Below, piece by piece: positions 11,901-25,074 of a stretch of DNA of 64,000 bases. Position numbers and translations under genes: made by a program. The notes under the pieces were generated by a model. The model was not told the DNA's origin and did not search any database. It was given only the letters and a program-made list of their open reading frames with translations. Numbering within the stretch: the first letter of the stretch is position 1; every line of letters begins with the position of its first letter. The stretch covers positions 138,355,009 to 138,419,008 of the forward strand of contig NC_134834.1 of assembly GCF_004210375.1 (NCBI RefSeq), given 5' to 3'. This DNA comes from Tachypleus tridentatus (taxonomy: Eukaryota > Arthropoda > Merostomata > Xiphosura > Limulidae).

Positions 11901-12029
11901 CCCCATTATTTATTCAACCCACTGTCTCTGGAAAGAGTAAGTACATTTTGTTTTTCAATTCTCCTTTACATTTTATTAGATTTTGCTTCTGGGGGTACGC
12001 TTATTTCCAAAATCCACATCAAGCCAGAA

Positions 12030-12310
12030 TAAACATGTGAAGATGTTTTTTGTGTTATTTGAATCTGATTTCCATTTTGAACCTTGTTTCTCTAATATTG
12101 ATGTCATAGTAGTTGTTACATTGTATTTTAAAATAATGTTGGTGTTGTGTTTGTCAGTATAGTTTTTACATAGTATGGACTTTAGTTTTGTACCTGGTTT
12201 TTGAATAAATTAGGTGCTTACTGGAATGTTGTGTTTTGTTAAGTTTTCCAAATAGTGATTATTAGCTGGATTATTAATGATATCTGCTAATCAACAAATT
12301 GACACACACT
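12030..12310 (-). mobile_element. Penelope-like GIY-YIG endonuclease remnant
   Basis: On the minus strand, broken frames read KIQCNNYYDINIRETRFKM then EIRFK. This aligns with KIQCDNCHNFCIGETSKKM then ETRFKEH of the better preserved copy at 56.9 kb. The same order of non-coding-looking flanks is also found at 28.1-28.4 kb. Confidence 0.65.
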
Positions 12311-12986
12311 TGAATAAATTAATGCATGTCCCCCACAAACTCCCTATGAAGTTGACCTTCATCTGTAACATCACATTTTTAATGTTTCCAACTGTCCTTT
12401 CAGCAGAGTCCACATTTTCAACTTATTAAGCAAGACTGATCATATCCAACATTTTGGTGGTCTCTTCTTCAGTTAAGATAGTTTGACATCTCTTCTAAGC
12501 AGTTCTTTGATGCTGAGGAATGCTGTTTTTGCCATTCCTATCATTTGATTTATCAGTTTCCAAAAATTAATAGTACTAATGCAATTACAAATTTAGATAA
12601 GTTAACTTCTCTACTTGTTTCAACTCTTTACCTTTTAATACCAATACCAGAAATAAATTACCTACACTCCAATATCCACTACAAAAATTATATGATAATA
12701 CATTACCTTTTATTTTAATACATATCATGGGAGCTTTCTTAAATCATAACATTACCAGTCTTAGTTTTTTCTATATTTATTCTGAATTTGCAGTCTGTTC
12801 ATTTACCAACCATCCTGCCAAGATCCATTCATTTTCTTACTCAGATTTACCTTTAAGTGCTTTACCATTGGCAACAGGGTGTGTTTAGCTACTACAGGGC
12901 TGAGGGCACCAAACGAATTGCAGAACCCATTGGTTATGTGAACACACTTGGAAATCATAACAATATATCAACATAAATGCATACCA
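12311..12986. other. Unassigned AT-rich DNA
   Basis: No coding or repeat signal was recognised apart from its position between the Penelope and mariner remnants. Confidence 0.5.
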
Positions 12987-13837
12987 TCAAGTTGTCCAGA
13001 AATAAATGTTGGAATTCTCACAATGACATGCTGTTGTTGCTTATGAGGTGTCTTAATTGTCTGCTGTTTCAACTCGACTTAAAGTAAGTTTCACAACCCC
13101 TAAGGCAGCATGGACAAGAAAGACTTTTATCTGATTTTCCTCTGCGACTTTAAACTTGGATGAAAAGCTTCCAAACCTACATGGAACACTAACCAGGCAT
13201 TCGACCATAGATCTGTTCAGCATTAGTTCCAAAGGTTTCGACATGGAGATGAAAATCTTGAAGACCACGAAAATCATAGAAGGTAGCCATCCATAGATGA
13301 AAATATATTAAGGGAAGCAGTTGAGTTAGACCCTTGCACAAAAGTACGTGAGCTTGCAGAAAAGTTAGGCGCAAGCAAATCAAGCACTGCCAACCACTTG
13401 AGTGAGATTGGAAAGACAAAGAAGTTGTATAAGTGAGTTCTGCATGAACTGACTGAAGATCGACAAAATCAGAAATGTGAGACTTATCAAGGATGATGCT
13501 CCAAAATTTTAATGAAGTGGGAATTGAGGTTCTGCCTCATCCACCTTACTCCCCAGATCTTTCTCCTACAGATTTTTTATTTTTTCAAGCACTATAACAA
13601 CTTTTTGAACAATAAATGCTTTCCAAATGAGGCAGTTGCATAATAAGCTTTCAGGGATTCACTTGACCATAGAAACTCTGATTTCTACAACAGGGGCACA
13701 AACAGCATCTTTACATGTTGGCAAAAGTGTGTTGAAGCAAATGGTGCTTACTTTGGTTAAAGCATGTTTTACAACACTGGTTTATACTTTTCCAAACTTT
13801 GCAGTTCAAAAACGACATTTATTTTTGGACAGCCTAA
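12987..13837 (+). mobile_element. Mariner transposon remnant, copy 1
   Basis: The ends are inverted: GTTGTCCAGAAATAAATGTT at the left and CATTTATTTTTGGACAGCCT at the right, with TA after the right end. Broken + frames carry the mariner signature LPHPPYSPDLSPTDFLFF near the catalytic third acid, with an upstream stretch SSKGFDMEMKILKT. At 851 bp it is shorter than the usual 1.3 kb: the middle of the transposase, including the HQDNA.PH block, is missing. It shares this deletion with the copy at 44541. Confidence 0.8.
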
Positions 13838-14159
13838 TACAGTTTACAAGATTAATCATAGCATACAGAGGGGCTTCTCTGATAATGTTGATAATATAAA
13901 ACTTCTGAAAAAAAATTTAAAAACTATACTAATAATATACATACTTTAGGTAAAATAACATGGAAGAATATAAGAAATAGTTATATGAAGAAAAGCAAGA
14001 AACAATTGAAATAATTAGTGGTTTATTGCATAATATTTACATTTAAAGTTAGATAACAATAACGTCCTGAAAATTGTAAAACATACAGTTAACTGAAATA
14101 ATATCAACCTATTTTTAAACAAACATATCAGCAAAGCAAAGTCGAAAGGGAATCTTGGC
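13838..14159. other. Unassigned AT-rich DNA
   Basis: Nothing recognised. Confidence 0.5.
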
Positions 14160-16460
14160 ATCATATAAATGAAAAAGCATATCTGCTCACTTAACTTTGA
14201 AAGAGTTTCATCTGAGACCCTTCTCTAGAAAAGTCTACATGATGTCTGCACTCAATTCTGAGAACAGCCAAATATCTGAGTTTTTCGACTTAGTTCTAAG
14301 TGTAGATGAGTTTTTATGTGTTTAAAAATCAGAAAAGAATGCTCCGCTTCAGCAATTGATGACATAATAGTCACCCAAATTCTCAATGCTCCAGATATAT
14401 ATGGAAAGGCCATATCTAGATTTGTAGTGTTCAGTTCACAAATTGCAACTAAAGGCGTTTTCATCACATCTAACTTTTCTTTTGCATACTGAATATATTA
14501 AAAAAGTTAATGATGGAATGAATCTTCAAAGTTGTCTGTGAAACAACTGTTGCAACCTTTTGACGTACTTCAGGGAACCCAATTCTCTCAGCATTGTTCT
14601 CATCAGTTAGCACAACAAACAGAGCATTGAGAGCTGAATACACTTTTCGATGGTCAAGTTCTGCAACCAGATTATCAAGAATGGTGTAAAACACAATGGT
14701 ATGAAACTGGTCTTGTTCTGATGGTGATGGCATCACTCTACTTTTCTTAAACATATTATATCCAACTAGCAACTTAGCTTCCTATTCATAAATGCAAAAC
14801 TGAGAATGAATTTCACTATTCATGCAATTAGTGTGTCCTACACTTTTGTACAGATCATAAGTGTACATACCTTTACTTGTAAGAGTATGCTGTTGTGGTT
14901 AAATTGAATGAGAATAGTGTTCCATATTACAGTTAGCAGAGCAGTTTCGGATTTTTTAATTTTTTTCAGTAATGCTCATGCCTGACTTTTGATATCATTG
15001 TTATTTTCTACATCAGCCAACATTGTTGAGAGCAACATTCTAGTTTTAGATAAGTTTGTCCAAAGATTATGTGTAGTATCAGCTTTTGGTGTGCATGATA
15101 ACCATTCAGTTGTATTCCATGAGTGGATGCTGAGTAGAAAGGTTATAGGAAATCACAAATTTGTACCTGCTACACAGCAACTGGCTGCATGAGTTCTTAC
15201 CAGATTTAACAAATCTGTGGAGTATGAAACATGCTCAACAGACGGTGATACATCTTTTATTCAAGCTTGTAGACCATCATATTTTCCTTCCATATTACCA
15301 CAGCTTTGTCCTCATAAGTTGTAAACAGTAATTTTGAGTTATTCAAATGCTTTAAGCATAAAATCTGCTACGTGTACAAAAGTGTGATTAAGGGTTGGGA
15401 TATACATGAGAAAATATTAATGTTAACTGAGCAATATGAGTAACATTCAGTGTCAAATCCATACAAATAGAAAAATATTTGGCTTCCTTCACTTCTCTAG
15501 TGATTGTATTTCGAACTTTCTTGCCAATAGATTGTGTAAGGCCATTATAGACTGTGTTTGAGAGATATGGTAAAGTACCTTTTTAGGATCATACTCTTAT
15601 AAGAACTCTGTGATACCTGAGATGTTTCAGTTATGAACTGAACTGAATGACTGATCATAGCCTTCTAGGAGCAAACCTCATTCAACAAGGAATTTTATTG
15701 AAGAAATCACTTATCTTAGAATTGCCATCCAGTATTCTCTCTCCTTGAGTTCTTCATGTCTCAGCTATTTGTAAACACATTGTTTTACACTGCAGAAGTT
15801 GATCATGTGCATCCTGATAGATATTGTTGTCTTCATTGGTTTATTATATTAGACGGCATTCTTACGGCCATCATAACTGTGAGTAAATCTAAAAACAACC
15901 TTGAAGAAAAGCATACATAGTCGTAAGATTTATCAAATTCGATCGATAGTCTGTTTTTGAAATAAGTATTTTGAACAAAATCCTGACTTAGATTGGCCAC
16001 ATTTAGCAAAGCTCATATACATACGCTCTGAAGCATCAAAACTCATATTGATATTTTGAGGTGGTTCATTTTCTGCAATAGATTTTTGCAATTTCTCACA
16101 GATATGCTATTTTGCTGGAACACTGTAAAAATGAAATGCTGATGAAACTGAAACAGTTGAGAATGATTAATAATAATTAACTTCCTTATCAATTTCTGCA
16201 TGAGACTCTTTCATGTTCAGCATCACGAGCGTGAATATTAACATCCATGTCACTTCCATCGCTGCTGATTTGAGTTTTCAAATTCAGTTATGGGGCATCA
16301 AGGTCTAATCGGTTGTTAATTAGTACTGGTACTTGTGTAACAACCATGGCGATGGTGATGAACTTTAACAAAGCCCCTTTCTGCTTAGCTGCTGCAGCAT
16401 CTTCACATTCTATTTTTGTGCATTTTTGACTACCAATGTATCTCATGTTTGTTCTGAGAA
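14160..16460 (-). mobile_element. hAT-type transposase relic (ZMYM/DUF4371-like)
   Basis: Minus-strand pieces appear in the expected order. Near 16450 is MRYIGSQKCTKIE then AAAAKQKGALLKF, an N-terminus typical of this group. Then FDASERMYMSF, and at 14470-14772 a piece with FHTIVFYTILDNLVAELDHR. At 14252-14467 is SIAEAEHSFLIFKHIKTHL, the C-terminal hAT dimerisation motif (normally AERSFS.LK.IK.YLRS). Stops and frameshifts separate the pieces. No terminal repeats were located. Confidence 0.65.
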
Positions 16461-16755
16461 AGAAAATTTTGAAACAGTGATGTCTTTAACATCACAATGC
16501 CAATATAAATAAAAGTTACTTAATTTTATTATATTGCTTTATATAAAATAAAATAAGAAAAATGTTAGTACAGTATGGTTTTATAACATCTTCTAATTAT
16601 CTTTTTATTGTTGTTCAAAAAATATTTTACATAATTCTGTGGCACATGATTTGCTAGTAAATTATGTTGCTGTTTGATAATTTCTTTTAGATTTTCCATA
16701 TACAGTGCAAATAATAGGAATTACTTAGCTTAACTTAAAGTGGAACAATTCATGG

Positions 16756-16988
16756 TTTGGTTTGGTTTGAATTCAATGCAAAGCTACACGAGGGCTATCT
16801 GCGCTAGCTGTCCCTAATTTAGCAGTGTACGACCAGAGGAAAGGCAGCTAGTCATCACCACCCTCCACTAACTCTTGGGCTACTCTTTTACCAATGAAGA
16901 GTGGGATTGATTGTAACATTATAATGCCCCCATGACTGACAGAGCGAGTATGTTTGGTGTGATGGGGATTTGAACCCATGACCCTTCT
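16756..16988 (-). mobile_element. tRNA-Thr-like SINE (family A), copy 4
   Basis: Antisense copy with the core GGGCTACTCTTTTACCAATG, a tail of repeated GGTTT at its 3' end (left side) and a B box (GGATTTGAACCCATGACC). The very 5' end of the tRNA head is missing. Confidence 0.85.
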
Positions 16989-18225
16989 AGGAACTGACAC
17001 AAAATTTTAAAATCTAAATCAAACTTATGGTCACATTTTATGTTATCTTTCAAGAATATTCCAGGTTAGTAAATTTGGACACTATGTACATAAGCTCTCT
17101 TAACGATATTCATAACGTTATGCAGTCCTTTCTTAAAAACACCCAGCTTATGTAGATGTACCACATGTATCTACCTTTAGGTATTGTTATTCAATAGAAA
17201 ACACACATGCTATTAAAATACACTACACCCATGATGTTCCTTTTTCTCTCAGTGACAAATCAAAAATTGAACGCTAGGTGCATTCGGCATTTTTAGGCCT
17301 ACTCCTCTTTGGTGCTACAGGCAAGACTTAAGAGTTGCCAAATGGCAAGTAATTTCTTATGAAAATTTGGTACCAGTGTAAATATACAAAATATACTATA
17401 TATTATACATAAGAAACTATGTTGAAACATTAAACGATAATCAAGTTGGGAAATTAAAAAAATAATCCTGGAGTAAGTCAGTGTAAAGTGCAAGAACAAC
17501 AATTTATTAGCAGGATCAATTATTACAAATGTAAAAATATAAGTATAATGATGTTATTTTCCATCAGTTTCAGTTTTTTTCTTGACATGTTTTCACTTTA
17601 TAAAAACCTGTATCTAATGACACAAAATCTCATCTAATTTTATATAATTAGCAGAATCTTTTGTTTATAGTGTGGGACCCATGAAAGAGTGGAGCCACAC
17701 GGCATCTGCTCAAAGTGTCCTAGCCTTAAAATGACTCTGATTGGCATTCCTATTACAGATTATATTTCTATTAACCTTGATCTATTCTGTATCATTAATT
17801 ATCCCTTACCATCCACTTTAAAAATACAATTACATAATGTTGATGGCAACAAATGTCATTCTCCTATAATTGTAATAGTTTTTGCTCCATGTAAAGGCAA
17901 ATTTTAGCCTCTGTCATGTACAAAAGATAATAATACTTTGATGATGAAATGAGGTGAAAAAATGTAGTTTTCACAGTATAGAAGTTTCACATAGGTAAAT
18001 GAACAGAAGAATCCAAAGGATAAACGTGTTTTATTATGAGTTTTAGCTCTTTTGTCAATGGTCATTATTTTCATGAAGTGTAACATCATTTAAATATTAC
18101 ATTTTAATTTAGTGAATTATGTTAAATTATAAATAAAACTTTTAACCATGCAACAAATACAACAAAAAGATATTTCAATTTCTGACAGCAAGGCTTCCAA
18201 ATAGGACATACTTGTCAGTAAATTT
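16989..18225. other. Unassigned AT-rich DNA
   Basis: No gene or repeat family is recognised. The short open frames here show no conserved motif. Confidence 0.5.
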
Positions 18226-18229
18226 GGAA

Positions 18230-20040
18230 AGGTTTCTGTCTACAAGTTTTTAAATTCCAACTGTTTCTTTATTTGGGATCATTCTCTTCTGTCTCAAGGA
18301 GTTGTTATTTTGGAACGATACCAAGATAAGGGTTCCTATGCTGCCACGTCATTTAGAGATCTATCTCTTCACAAGTGCCTTACTTCAGGGATGGGGTGAG
18401 CATCTCAACAGTCTGGACTTCCACGATCCATGCACAGATGATGAAGCTTTAGACCTTCTTGCTTTTCAGAAGGTGGTGTCTTTGTATCTAGGTTTATTTA
18501 TGGAAGCAATTTCAGGCTTCACTCTGACAATTCCACACTTGTGTCTTGCATTCCCTGTAAAGGGGCACTTGGTCCAGGGATCTTTGTTTTTGCATCTTGG
18601 ATCTCCTTTTTCTGGACCACTCCTTTTATATCACCTTACTAGCTTGCTGTATTTTATGAGTGATAACTTTTGTGGTATATCAATGGTTTTGATCTAAACA
18701 GAATAGATGTTGTACCATGAGATTTTCTCTTGGATTGGATCTCATTTTAAATAGTTACTGGTGGGTAGGCTGCTCATTGGAACACCCAATTACTGGCAAT
18801 TTGGTTTCCAGTATCTCACTCTCAAGGTTTGGCAGTGGATGCATTCCACCATAATTGAACGAGATTACAACTCTAGGCCTTCCCTCCAATTTATATGATA
18901 CCTTCAAACCCATTGTTGGGTCCTATTGATGGTACTGAATTGGCAGCTACAAGCCAGTTTCTGCTTTTTGGTACCTTCAGAAGTGCCTACTCTTTAGCTA
19001 TCTCTGTGGATACAACCATGATTTGACATCATACACCGGGCTATCCAGAAGCTCAAGCATCAGGCATGGAGGTTATACAGTCCTTCACATAGCATCGGGG
19101 TTTAATTTATAAGATTGCTATGTGTCTCTCTCAATGTTTGCTTAATCTCACAATAGACTTATCAGCATACATGACAGGGGTATCAGCAATAGAGTATTGA
19201 GAAGAGGTTGAAACCATAACTCATTTTTTGACCTGGTTCTTTGTTGACGGTTTTGCATTTTTCACAATTGCCCTGTATAAGGCAGCCTTATTAACTACTG
19301 GCGATAATAGGAACAAACATTCTTTGAGTCTCTAGTACTTTTTGGTTCTCTCAAATCATTTTGGGTTCTTCATCCCAAACAGTTATTTCATTTACATAAC
19401 TGGTATATTAAAATGGCATTGCATAGCCTTTTCTCAACACTTGTTTGAGATCTTAGTTTCATGTGCCATATATCACATTTTCCTGAAGGTTTATATTTCT
19501 TTGCTGGTGACATACAGACGTTGCCAGTCAAAGTGGTTTGTACTTATTATGCACAGGACGCTCTATTATTCTACCAATGTCCTCAGATTCTCCTAAAGCA
19601 CTGACATTCAGAGAATGGTATAAATCCTGTTCACCAATTAATCTGATAATTCCTTCTCACTTCTATGACCGATCAGCCTTTGATCATTTGTTATGTCAAA
19701 TGAAGGTCTTGACAGTTACATTTTCTACACTAATGTCTTTAGTGAGACTAAAAATGACTTTTTATTCATTTGAATAATTCAGTTCCCAGGGATTATTCCC
19801 AGTTACATTGAAGATGTAGACATGATATTGATCCACGCTGCTTATTCTGGGCTCTCTTTGAAGTTGAAAAGACTTCTGCAAGTCACATCTAATCAGATTT
19901 ATCACATTTCTACGTCCTTAATAGCCCAGTTGAATTGCCCACTAAATGATACTGAGCAGGCTAGTAAGTGGACCAACCCCAATACTTTTTATTTCACATT
20001 ATTTGCATGATCTGGCAGTATTTTCATCTGAGTGTTTTTT
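18230..20040 (+). mobile_element. DIRS-type retrotransposon, RNase H and recombinase part
   Basis: Fragments in DIRS order on the + strand. RHLEIYLFTSALLQGWGEHL is the start of the RNase H domain (usually LFTDASL.GWGAHL). FRLHSDNSTLVSCI carries the next RNase H acid motif (HSDNST). AHWNTQLLAIWF and GLAVDAFHHN are the C-terminal part (FATR.N..LP.F, LAVDAL). ASKWTNPNTFYF near 20000 is the recombinase C-terminus. Frames shift several times. The catalytic Asp in TDAS is replaced by Ser, so the element is dead. Confidence 0.75.
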
Positions 20041-22568
20041 ACTACCCCTATGGCTATATTGGCTGCTTCTGCTGGATTCTACAGGGAGTGAGTACATTCA
20101 TTGGTATGCTTGTCTTTCCTTTAGTTGTAAGGATCCCTTACCTCATTTTCACAGGATCTCATTCTGTGGCAAGTGTTGTCCAGGCAGGTGTGCTTTCATC
20201 AAACCAATTCTGCATTATACTGTGTGATTCAATATACTTTATCTAGGTTGCAACAGTCTTTGTAGAAATCAGATGTTCCGTAAGATCACATAGAAGCTGA
20301 CTGAGTGGTATTACTGACTCATGCTGAATGAACACTCATGAACTATCATAATTTAAAGCATATAAGAGATTTCTGTCCATTTCTGTCTGTCACTGGATTG
20401 AATAAATCAGGGTCAGTTTGATTTTAAAAACTTAGGGAACTTGGCGTACTCTTGCACTGTTCCTCAGGTCTCTGCTATGTACATCACCCCTCACCCCCCA
20501 GATTCTACTAGTGTAGCTAAGGTTTTTATCACACTTGGTTTCCAGTCAGCGGGGTGATGAACCCAGGCTTTTCCCCCAGAATGCCAGAGTGAATGTCCTC
20601 CATTGTTGGAGAAGAAAGCAATGTTGGGGTCCTCCTATCTGAGTCCCTGGATGTTTTTTCCCAGGTGTTAGAAGAATAGGCTCCAGTCTATCTGTAACAC
20701 CAATTCAGATTTGATGCTTAGATATCTGGTTGGTTTGAGCATGGCCATTCTTTTTGATCAATATTGATTAAGTACATTGTTCGTGGAAGAGGATCCATTG
20801 TCTTCTCATAATTCCAAATGCTGAATGATCCCATCCTGGGTCCTTGATTGAGCATAATTTGTTCCATGTCCTTCCCATAATTCCAGTGACAAGAAGAATT
20901 TACATTGCAACTCAACTGAGGAATGGAGATGGGTTCATAATTCCAGATCAGATGAGTTTTGTTTCATGGCATACATGATCCCACCAATTCAAGTCTGGGG
21001 TATGGCCTTTTAGACTTCTTCAAGAAGAAAGTTTATTCACTGTGGTGTTTCTTACTTTTTTGTTATGATTCTGGTTGTTAAGAATGCATCACTCAATGGC
21101 TTTAGGTTGGGATCTAGCCCTAGATCCCACACTATCCCAGTACCCTAGTCACTAGTGTGGGATATTGGGACCATTGCCCCATAATTCCAACATGAGCACA
21201 GGAACCTTGACTCACTTGTTAGGGCATAGTTAGTAGTTATGATAAATCATATTAAATTCTACTCACAGTACATGAATTAAATATTTCTAATAATATTTAT
21301 CTCCTTTCAAACTCTCCTGCCCCTTCTCATCACTAAAACCCTGTATTAGAGGTTGTGGATGAGTCGGTCCTGAAGAAAATGATAACATGATTTGAATGAG
21401 GTGCTTACATATAATACCAGGATAGAGATTGAATTCACATAGATAGGAAGTGTCAAGAGACAGATATTGCAAAGGGCATTTATGTTGGATACAAGAGACT
21501 GGAACAAGCAAGAAAACATCCAATCAATGCCAGTAGAAGACCTTGTTAAACAGTAGGGAAATTGAAATTCTGAATGCACAATCATTAGTGGCTTAAGGTG
21601 AATTTCAAGCATTGATATATGGGGTATGACAAATGTCATGAAAGATGGACTAAGTAAGAAAGTCCAGTAGTTGACTAATAGATGTGTATGATAAGAGGTT
21701 ACTATTTCTAGAAAAAAAATTTAGATTTAAAAAATTGTTAACATTTATAATCATTTGTATTTATGATATAAGTAAAAATGTTATCTAGTGAGAGTATAAT
21801 ATTTTCTATATTGAGTTGTCATAAACATACAAGAAATGTTATCAATTCAATTATATAACAAAATATGTCAATTTACATAGTTAGTTATTGGAACAATGAT
21901 ACCACTTTTTCTCAATGAGTTTAAGATTCCTGAGAAAAAGTTTTTTGAAGTAATGTAGAGTTTGTCAATAATATATAATGGATACATATTAAACCATTCA
22001 GAATTGATGATAGAAAGTGTTTATAAGATTTTAAAAAACAGTTACTGGATAAAGTTATCTTTACCACAGTAAAGATATTTCTTAAACTAATTATTTTGTG
22101 TGATGTGAATTTTACATTATACAGCTTCAGAATAAAATTATAGTTTTTCATGCATCTTTTTCAAAATAATGGAATTTATGAATTACATCAGTGCTTGAGT
22201 TAGTAGTCATGATATTGAAGGAAGCTGTATATATTTCATCTTCATAATTCACACACACACACACATTGATGTATGTGAGAGAAAGAGAGCATGAATCTGT
22301 TTGGTATTCTGTCATTTATGTAAACATTTTTATAAATTTTAATATTAGAGCAAAGACTGAGTACAGTGTTTTGGATAATTGTATATCTGTTTAGAGTAAG
22401 ATTATAGTACAATAATAAAAAAAAAATATTGCGTATATTGTCTGTTGCATTTTCATTGTAGGCATTATTTGTAAGATGGAAATTTACTGTTAGATAATTT
22501 TCTAATACTGAAGGATTTAATATCTAATAACAACATACCCAATTTTGACGGTTTAATTTTTTTTTTTT
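20041..22568. other. Unassigned, probably element-derived DNA
   Basis: 20040-21250 is less AT-rich than its surroundings and follows the DIRS recombinase, so it may be the 3' part of that element. It contains repeated CATAATTCCA motifs at about 20810, 20877, 20937 and 21181. 21250-22568 is AT-rich with a short (AC)n at 22250-22265. No coding family recognised. Confidence 0.35.
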
Positions 22569-22580
22569 CAAATTACAAAG

Positions 22581-22845
22581 GCCCGGCATGGCCAAGCGCG
22601 TAAGGCGCGCGACTCGTAATCCGAGGATCGCGGGTTCGCGCCCGCGTAGCGCCAAACATGCTCGCTCTCCCAGCCGTGGGGGCGTTATAATGTTACGGTC
22701 AATCCCACTATTCGTTGGTAAAAGAGTAGCCCAAGAGTTGGCGGTGGGTGGTTATGACTAGCTGCCTTCCCTCTAGTCTTACACTGCTAAATTAGGGACA
22801 GCTAGCACAGATAGCCCTCGAGTAGCTTTGTGCGAAATTCCAAAA
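22581..22845 (+). mobile_element. tRNA-Thr-like SINE (family A), copy 5, with target-site duplication
   Basis: Full-length 265-bp sense copy. A 12-bp target-site duplication CAAATTACAAAG lies at 22569-22580 and 22846-22857. The head is GCCCGGCATGGCCAAGCG with B box GGGTTCGCGCCC, and the 3' end is GAAATTCCAAAA. The duplication defines the element ends precisely and shows target-primed retroposition. Confidence 0.93.
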
Positions 22846-22857
22846 CAAATTACAAAG

Positions 22858-23731
22858 TACTATTAATTCTATTTGTATTAAAAATATTTTTGTATCATTT
22901 GGAAATAACTATATTTTAAAATCCTCAAATGTTTTGTAAAGCATATGATTGTTTTTTTTTCTGTCATGACATATGTAAACATATTACGTTATATCATTTG
23001 TTTTTAAAAAGAAAAACAAACTGTGAAAAAAGACAGAATGTAATAAAGAAAGTTAACATTGAATTGGAAAATACTGATAATTTCTAGGAATAATTTGACC
23101 AGGTTTAGTTAAAATTAGCTTTATATGTAAAGAACTTTTACTGTAGCTTGAATAATATTTCTCCATAAATTCATTTGTTTGAAAGAAGTTTGGTTGAAAT
23201 AATGCTGTTTTTATGCTTTAGGTTTTTTCTCAAACACACAGTTATTATGTAGTTTGTTAACTAATGAATAGTATATGTGAATGGTTTAGAATCACAAAAT
23301 GTTTTTTTTTTTTTCATGTCTTTAGATAAAGAAAGAGAAAAAGGTTTTACTTGTATGCTATTCATAAACATACCTCCGATACTGTATATCAGTATTGCAC
23401 CACCACAAATAAGGTAGATGTAAGTTACCGTCTTTACCATCTCGAGTACTGTATGGGTTATGCAGCTCTTTTACAACGCCATGTTTATTCCTAACAGTAT
23501 TTTAATCAATCCATTTTTAAAGTTGTTTTTTAGATGAAATATATTTTAATGTTATTTTTGGTTCCAGTGTAAGTAGTTACTCCAGATATTTACTGGTGAT
23601 ATAAATATTCAACAAAAGATTGAAAAGAGTGAATAAAGTTTCTCCTTTTTCAAGTAGTGCATGTTTTTGATCAAACAGAGTGCACAGAAAAAATTTTATC
23701 TTCATTTTTTCACATTTGTTTGAAATTTGCT
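22858..23731. other. Unassigned AT-rich DNA
   Basis: Nothing recognised. Confidence 0.5.
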
Positions 23732-23745
23732 TTTAAAGTATATGC

Positions 23746-24005
23746 TTGTTTGTTTTTTGTTTGTTTTTGAATTTCCCACAAAGCTACTCGAGGGCTATCT
23801 GTGCTAGCCGTCCCTAATTTAGCAGTGTAAGACTAGAGGGAAGGCAGCTAGTCACCACCACCCACCGCCAACTCTTGGGCTACTCTTTTACCAATGAATA
23901 GTGGGAATAATCGTCACATTATAACGCCCCCACAGCTGAAAGGGCGAGCATGTTTGGCGTGACGGAAATGCGAACCCGGGACCCTCAGATTACGAGTCGC
24001 ACGCC
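23746..24005 (-). mobile_element. tRNA-Thr-like SINE (family A), copy 6, with target-site duplication
   Basis: Antisense copy flanked by a perfect 14-bp duplication TTTAAAGTATATGC (23732-23745 and 24006-24019). It lacks about the first 25 bp of the tRNA-like head, starting at GGCGTGCGACTCGTAATC, so it is a 5'-truncated insertion. The 3' tail is CAAAAACAAACAAAAAACA-like. Confidence 0.93.
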
Positions 24006-24244
24006 TTTAAAGTATATGCACTACAGTTTCAGTGATTTTAATGATACCATCAGGAGCAAGGGTGATTCAATAAATCATAGTATCCTAAAATTTAAAGTAT
24101 TAACATGTGAATTAATGTCTTAAATTTACACAGTTTCTTGCAATCTTGGACAAAACTACTGGAATTCATTTTGATGATTATTCTTCAGGAAAGCTTAATA
24201 TGTAAATCTATCAAAATATTTTGAAGACTTATTAGTGCATAAAT

Positions 24245-24966
24245 GTATCATCAGTGGTCCAAGTTTTGCACTTTTTAGCACATTTCAGTCTCTTGACAGT
24301 ATTTTGCAAATTAAAGAGATTAAAGCAAAGTTGATTTCCTTTTAATGGTTACATAACCAAATATTCATTATTGTTGAGTCTTCTTGATACTGTCGGTCTG
24401 GACATTTTTCTGTCATTTGGTATGTGGTCATTTATCTTATTCTTGAAATCAGTAGCAGTCTTCCTTTTATCCAGAAGATTACATAAATGTAAATACTTAA
24501 CATCATTATCATTGAGCTTAGGTGCTTTGCCTATTCCTTTCCTATTTTCAAATTTACCTGTCTTAATCTCACGTCCTAAGATGTATTTGACAGTGCATGG
24601 GGAGCATTTCAAGCCTATAACAATTTGTTGGAGAGTTCAACCTGCATCATGTACAGCTTTTATGATAATTCTCTAGGCCTTTTGGGTCTTGGCATGACAA
24701 CAAATCTTAATATATATGTTAAACACTGTTTTCATCAAGGTTTATCTGTAAAGCTCTATTAAATTTTTTCTTTCAGCATATATTGGTAGAATATGCTTCC
24801 TTGTCACTAGCTTCTTTCTAGATGGTTAAGACACTGCATGAGATACCATGACAGTTATTTCAGACCCTACATTTGGGCAGTATGTTCATTGAAGCAGAAG
24901 CCTTGACATGCCTTGGTACAAGTATATGGGAATTCTAAAGAATGATAAGTTTTCTCACCCTGGCTC
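24245..24966 (-). mobile_element. Tc1-like transposon remnant, copy 2
   Basis: The minus-strand frame 24349-24612 is open for 87 codons and reads TVKYILGREIKTGKFEN, GKAPKLNDNDVKYLHLCNLL and NDRKMSRPTVSRRLNN. This is a transposase helix-turn-helix region better preserved than the + copy at 8320-9075. Shared non-coding flanks extend to CACCCTGGCTCATTTGA near 24966. The DDE half is missing here as well. Confidence 0.75.
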
Positions 24967-25074
24967 ATTTGATTGTCAACAAAGATTAGTGAAGAATTAC
25001 CACAGTGTTGAATTTTACATTCTGTAATGGCATGGAAAAATTAGCCCCATAAAATGAAAAAAATGACAAAAGTT

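Noticed and set aside
18302..18697. 131-codon open frame considered as a host gene
   Set aside because: LFTSALLQGWGEHL is the DIRS RNase H start. The frame is lost soon after and the next RNase H motif is in another frame.
22581..22660. tRNA-like sequence with good A and B boxes
   Set aside because: The same head starts every family A SINE, is followed by a SINE body, and this copy has target-site duplications. It is not a functional tRNA gene.
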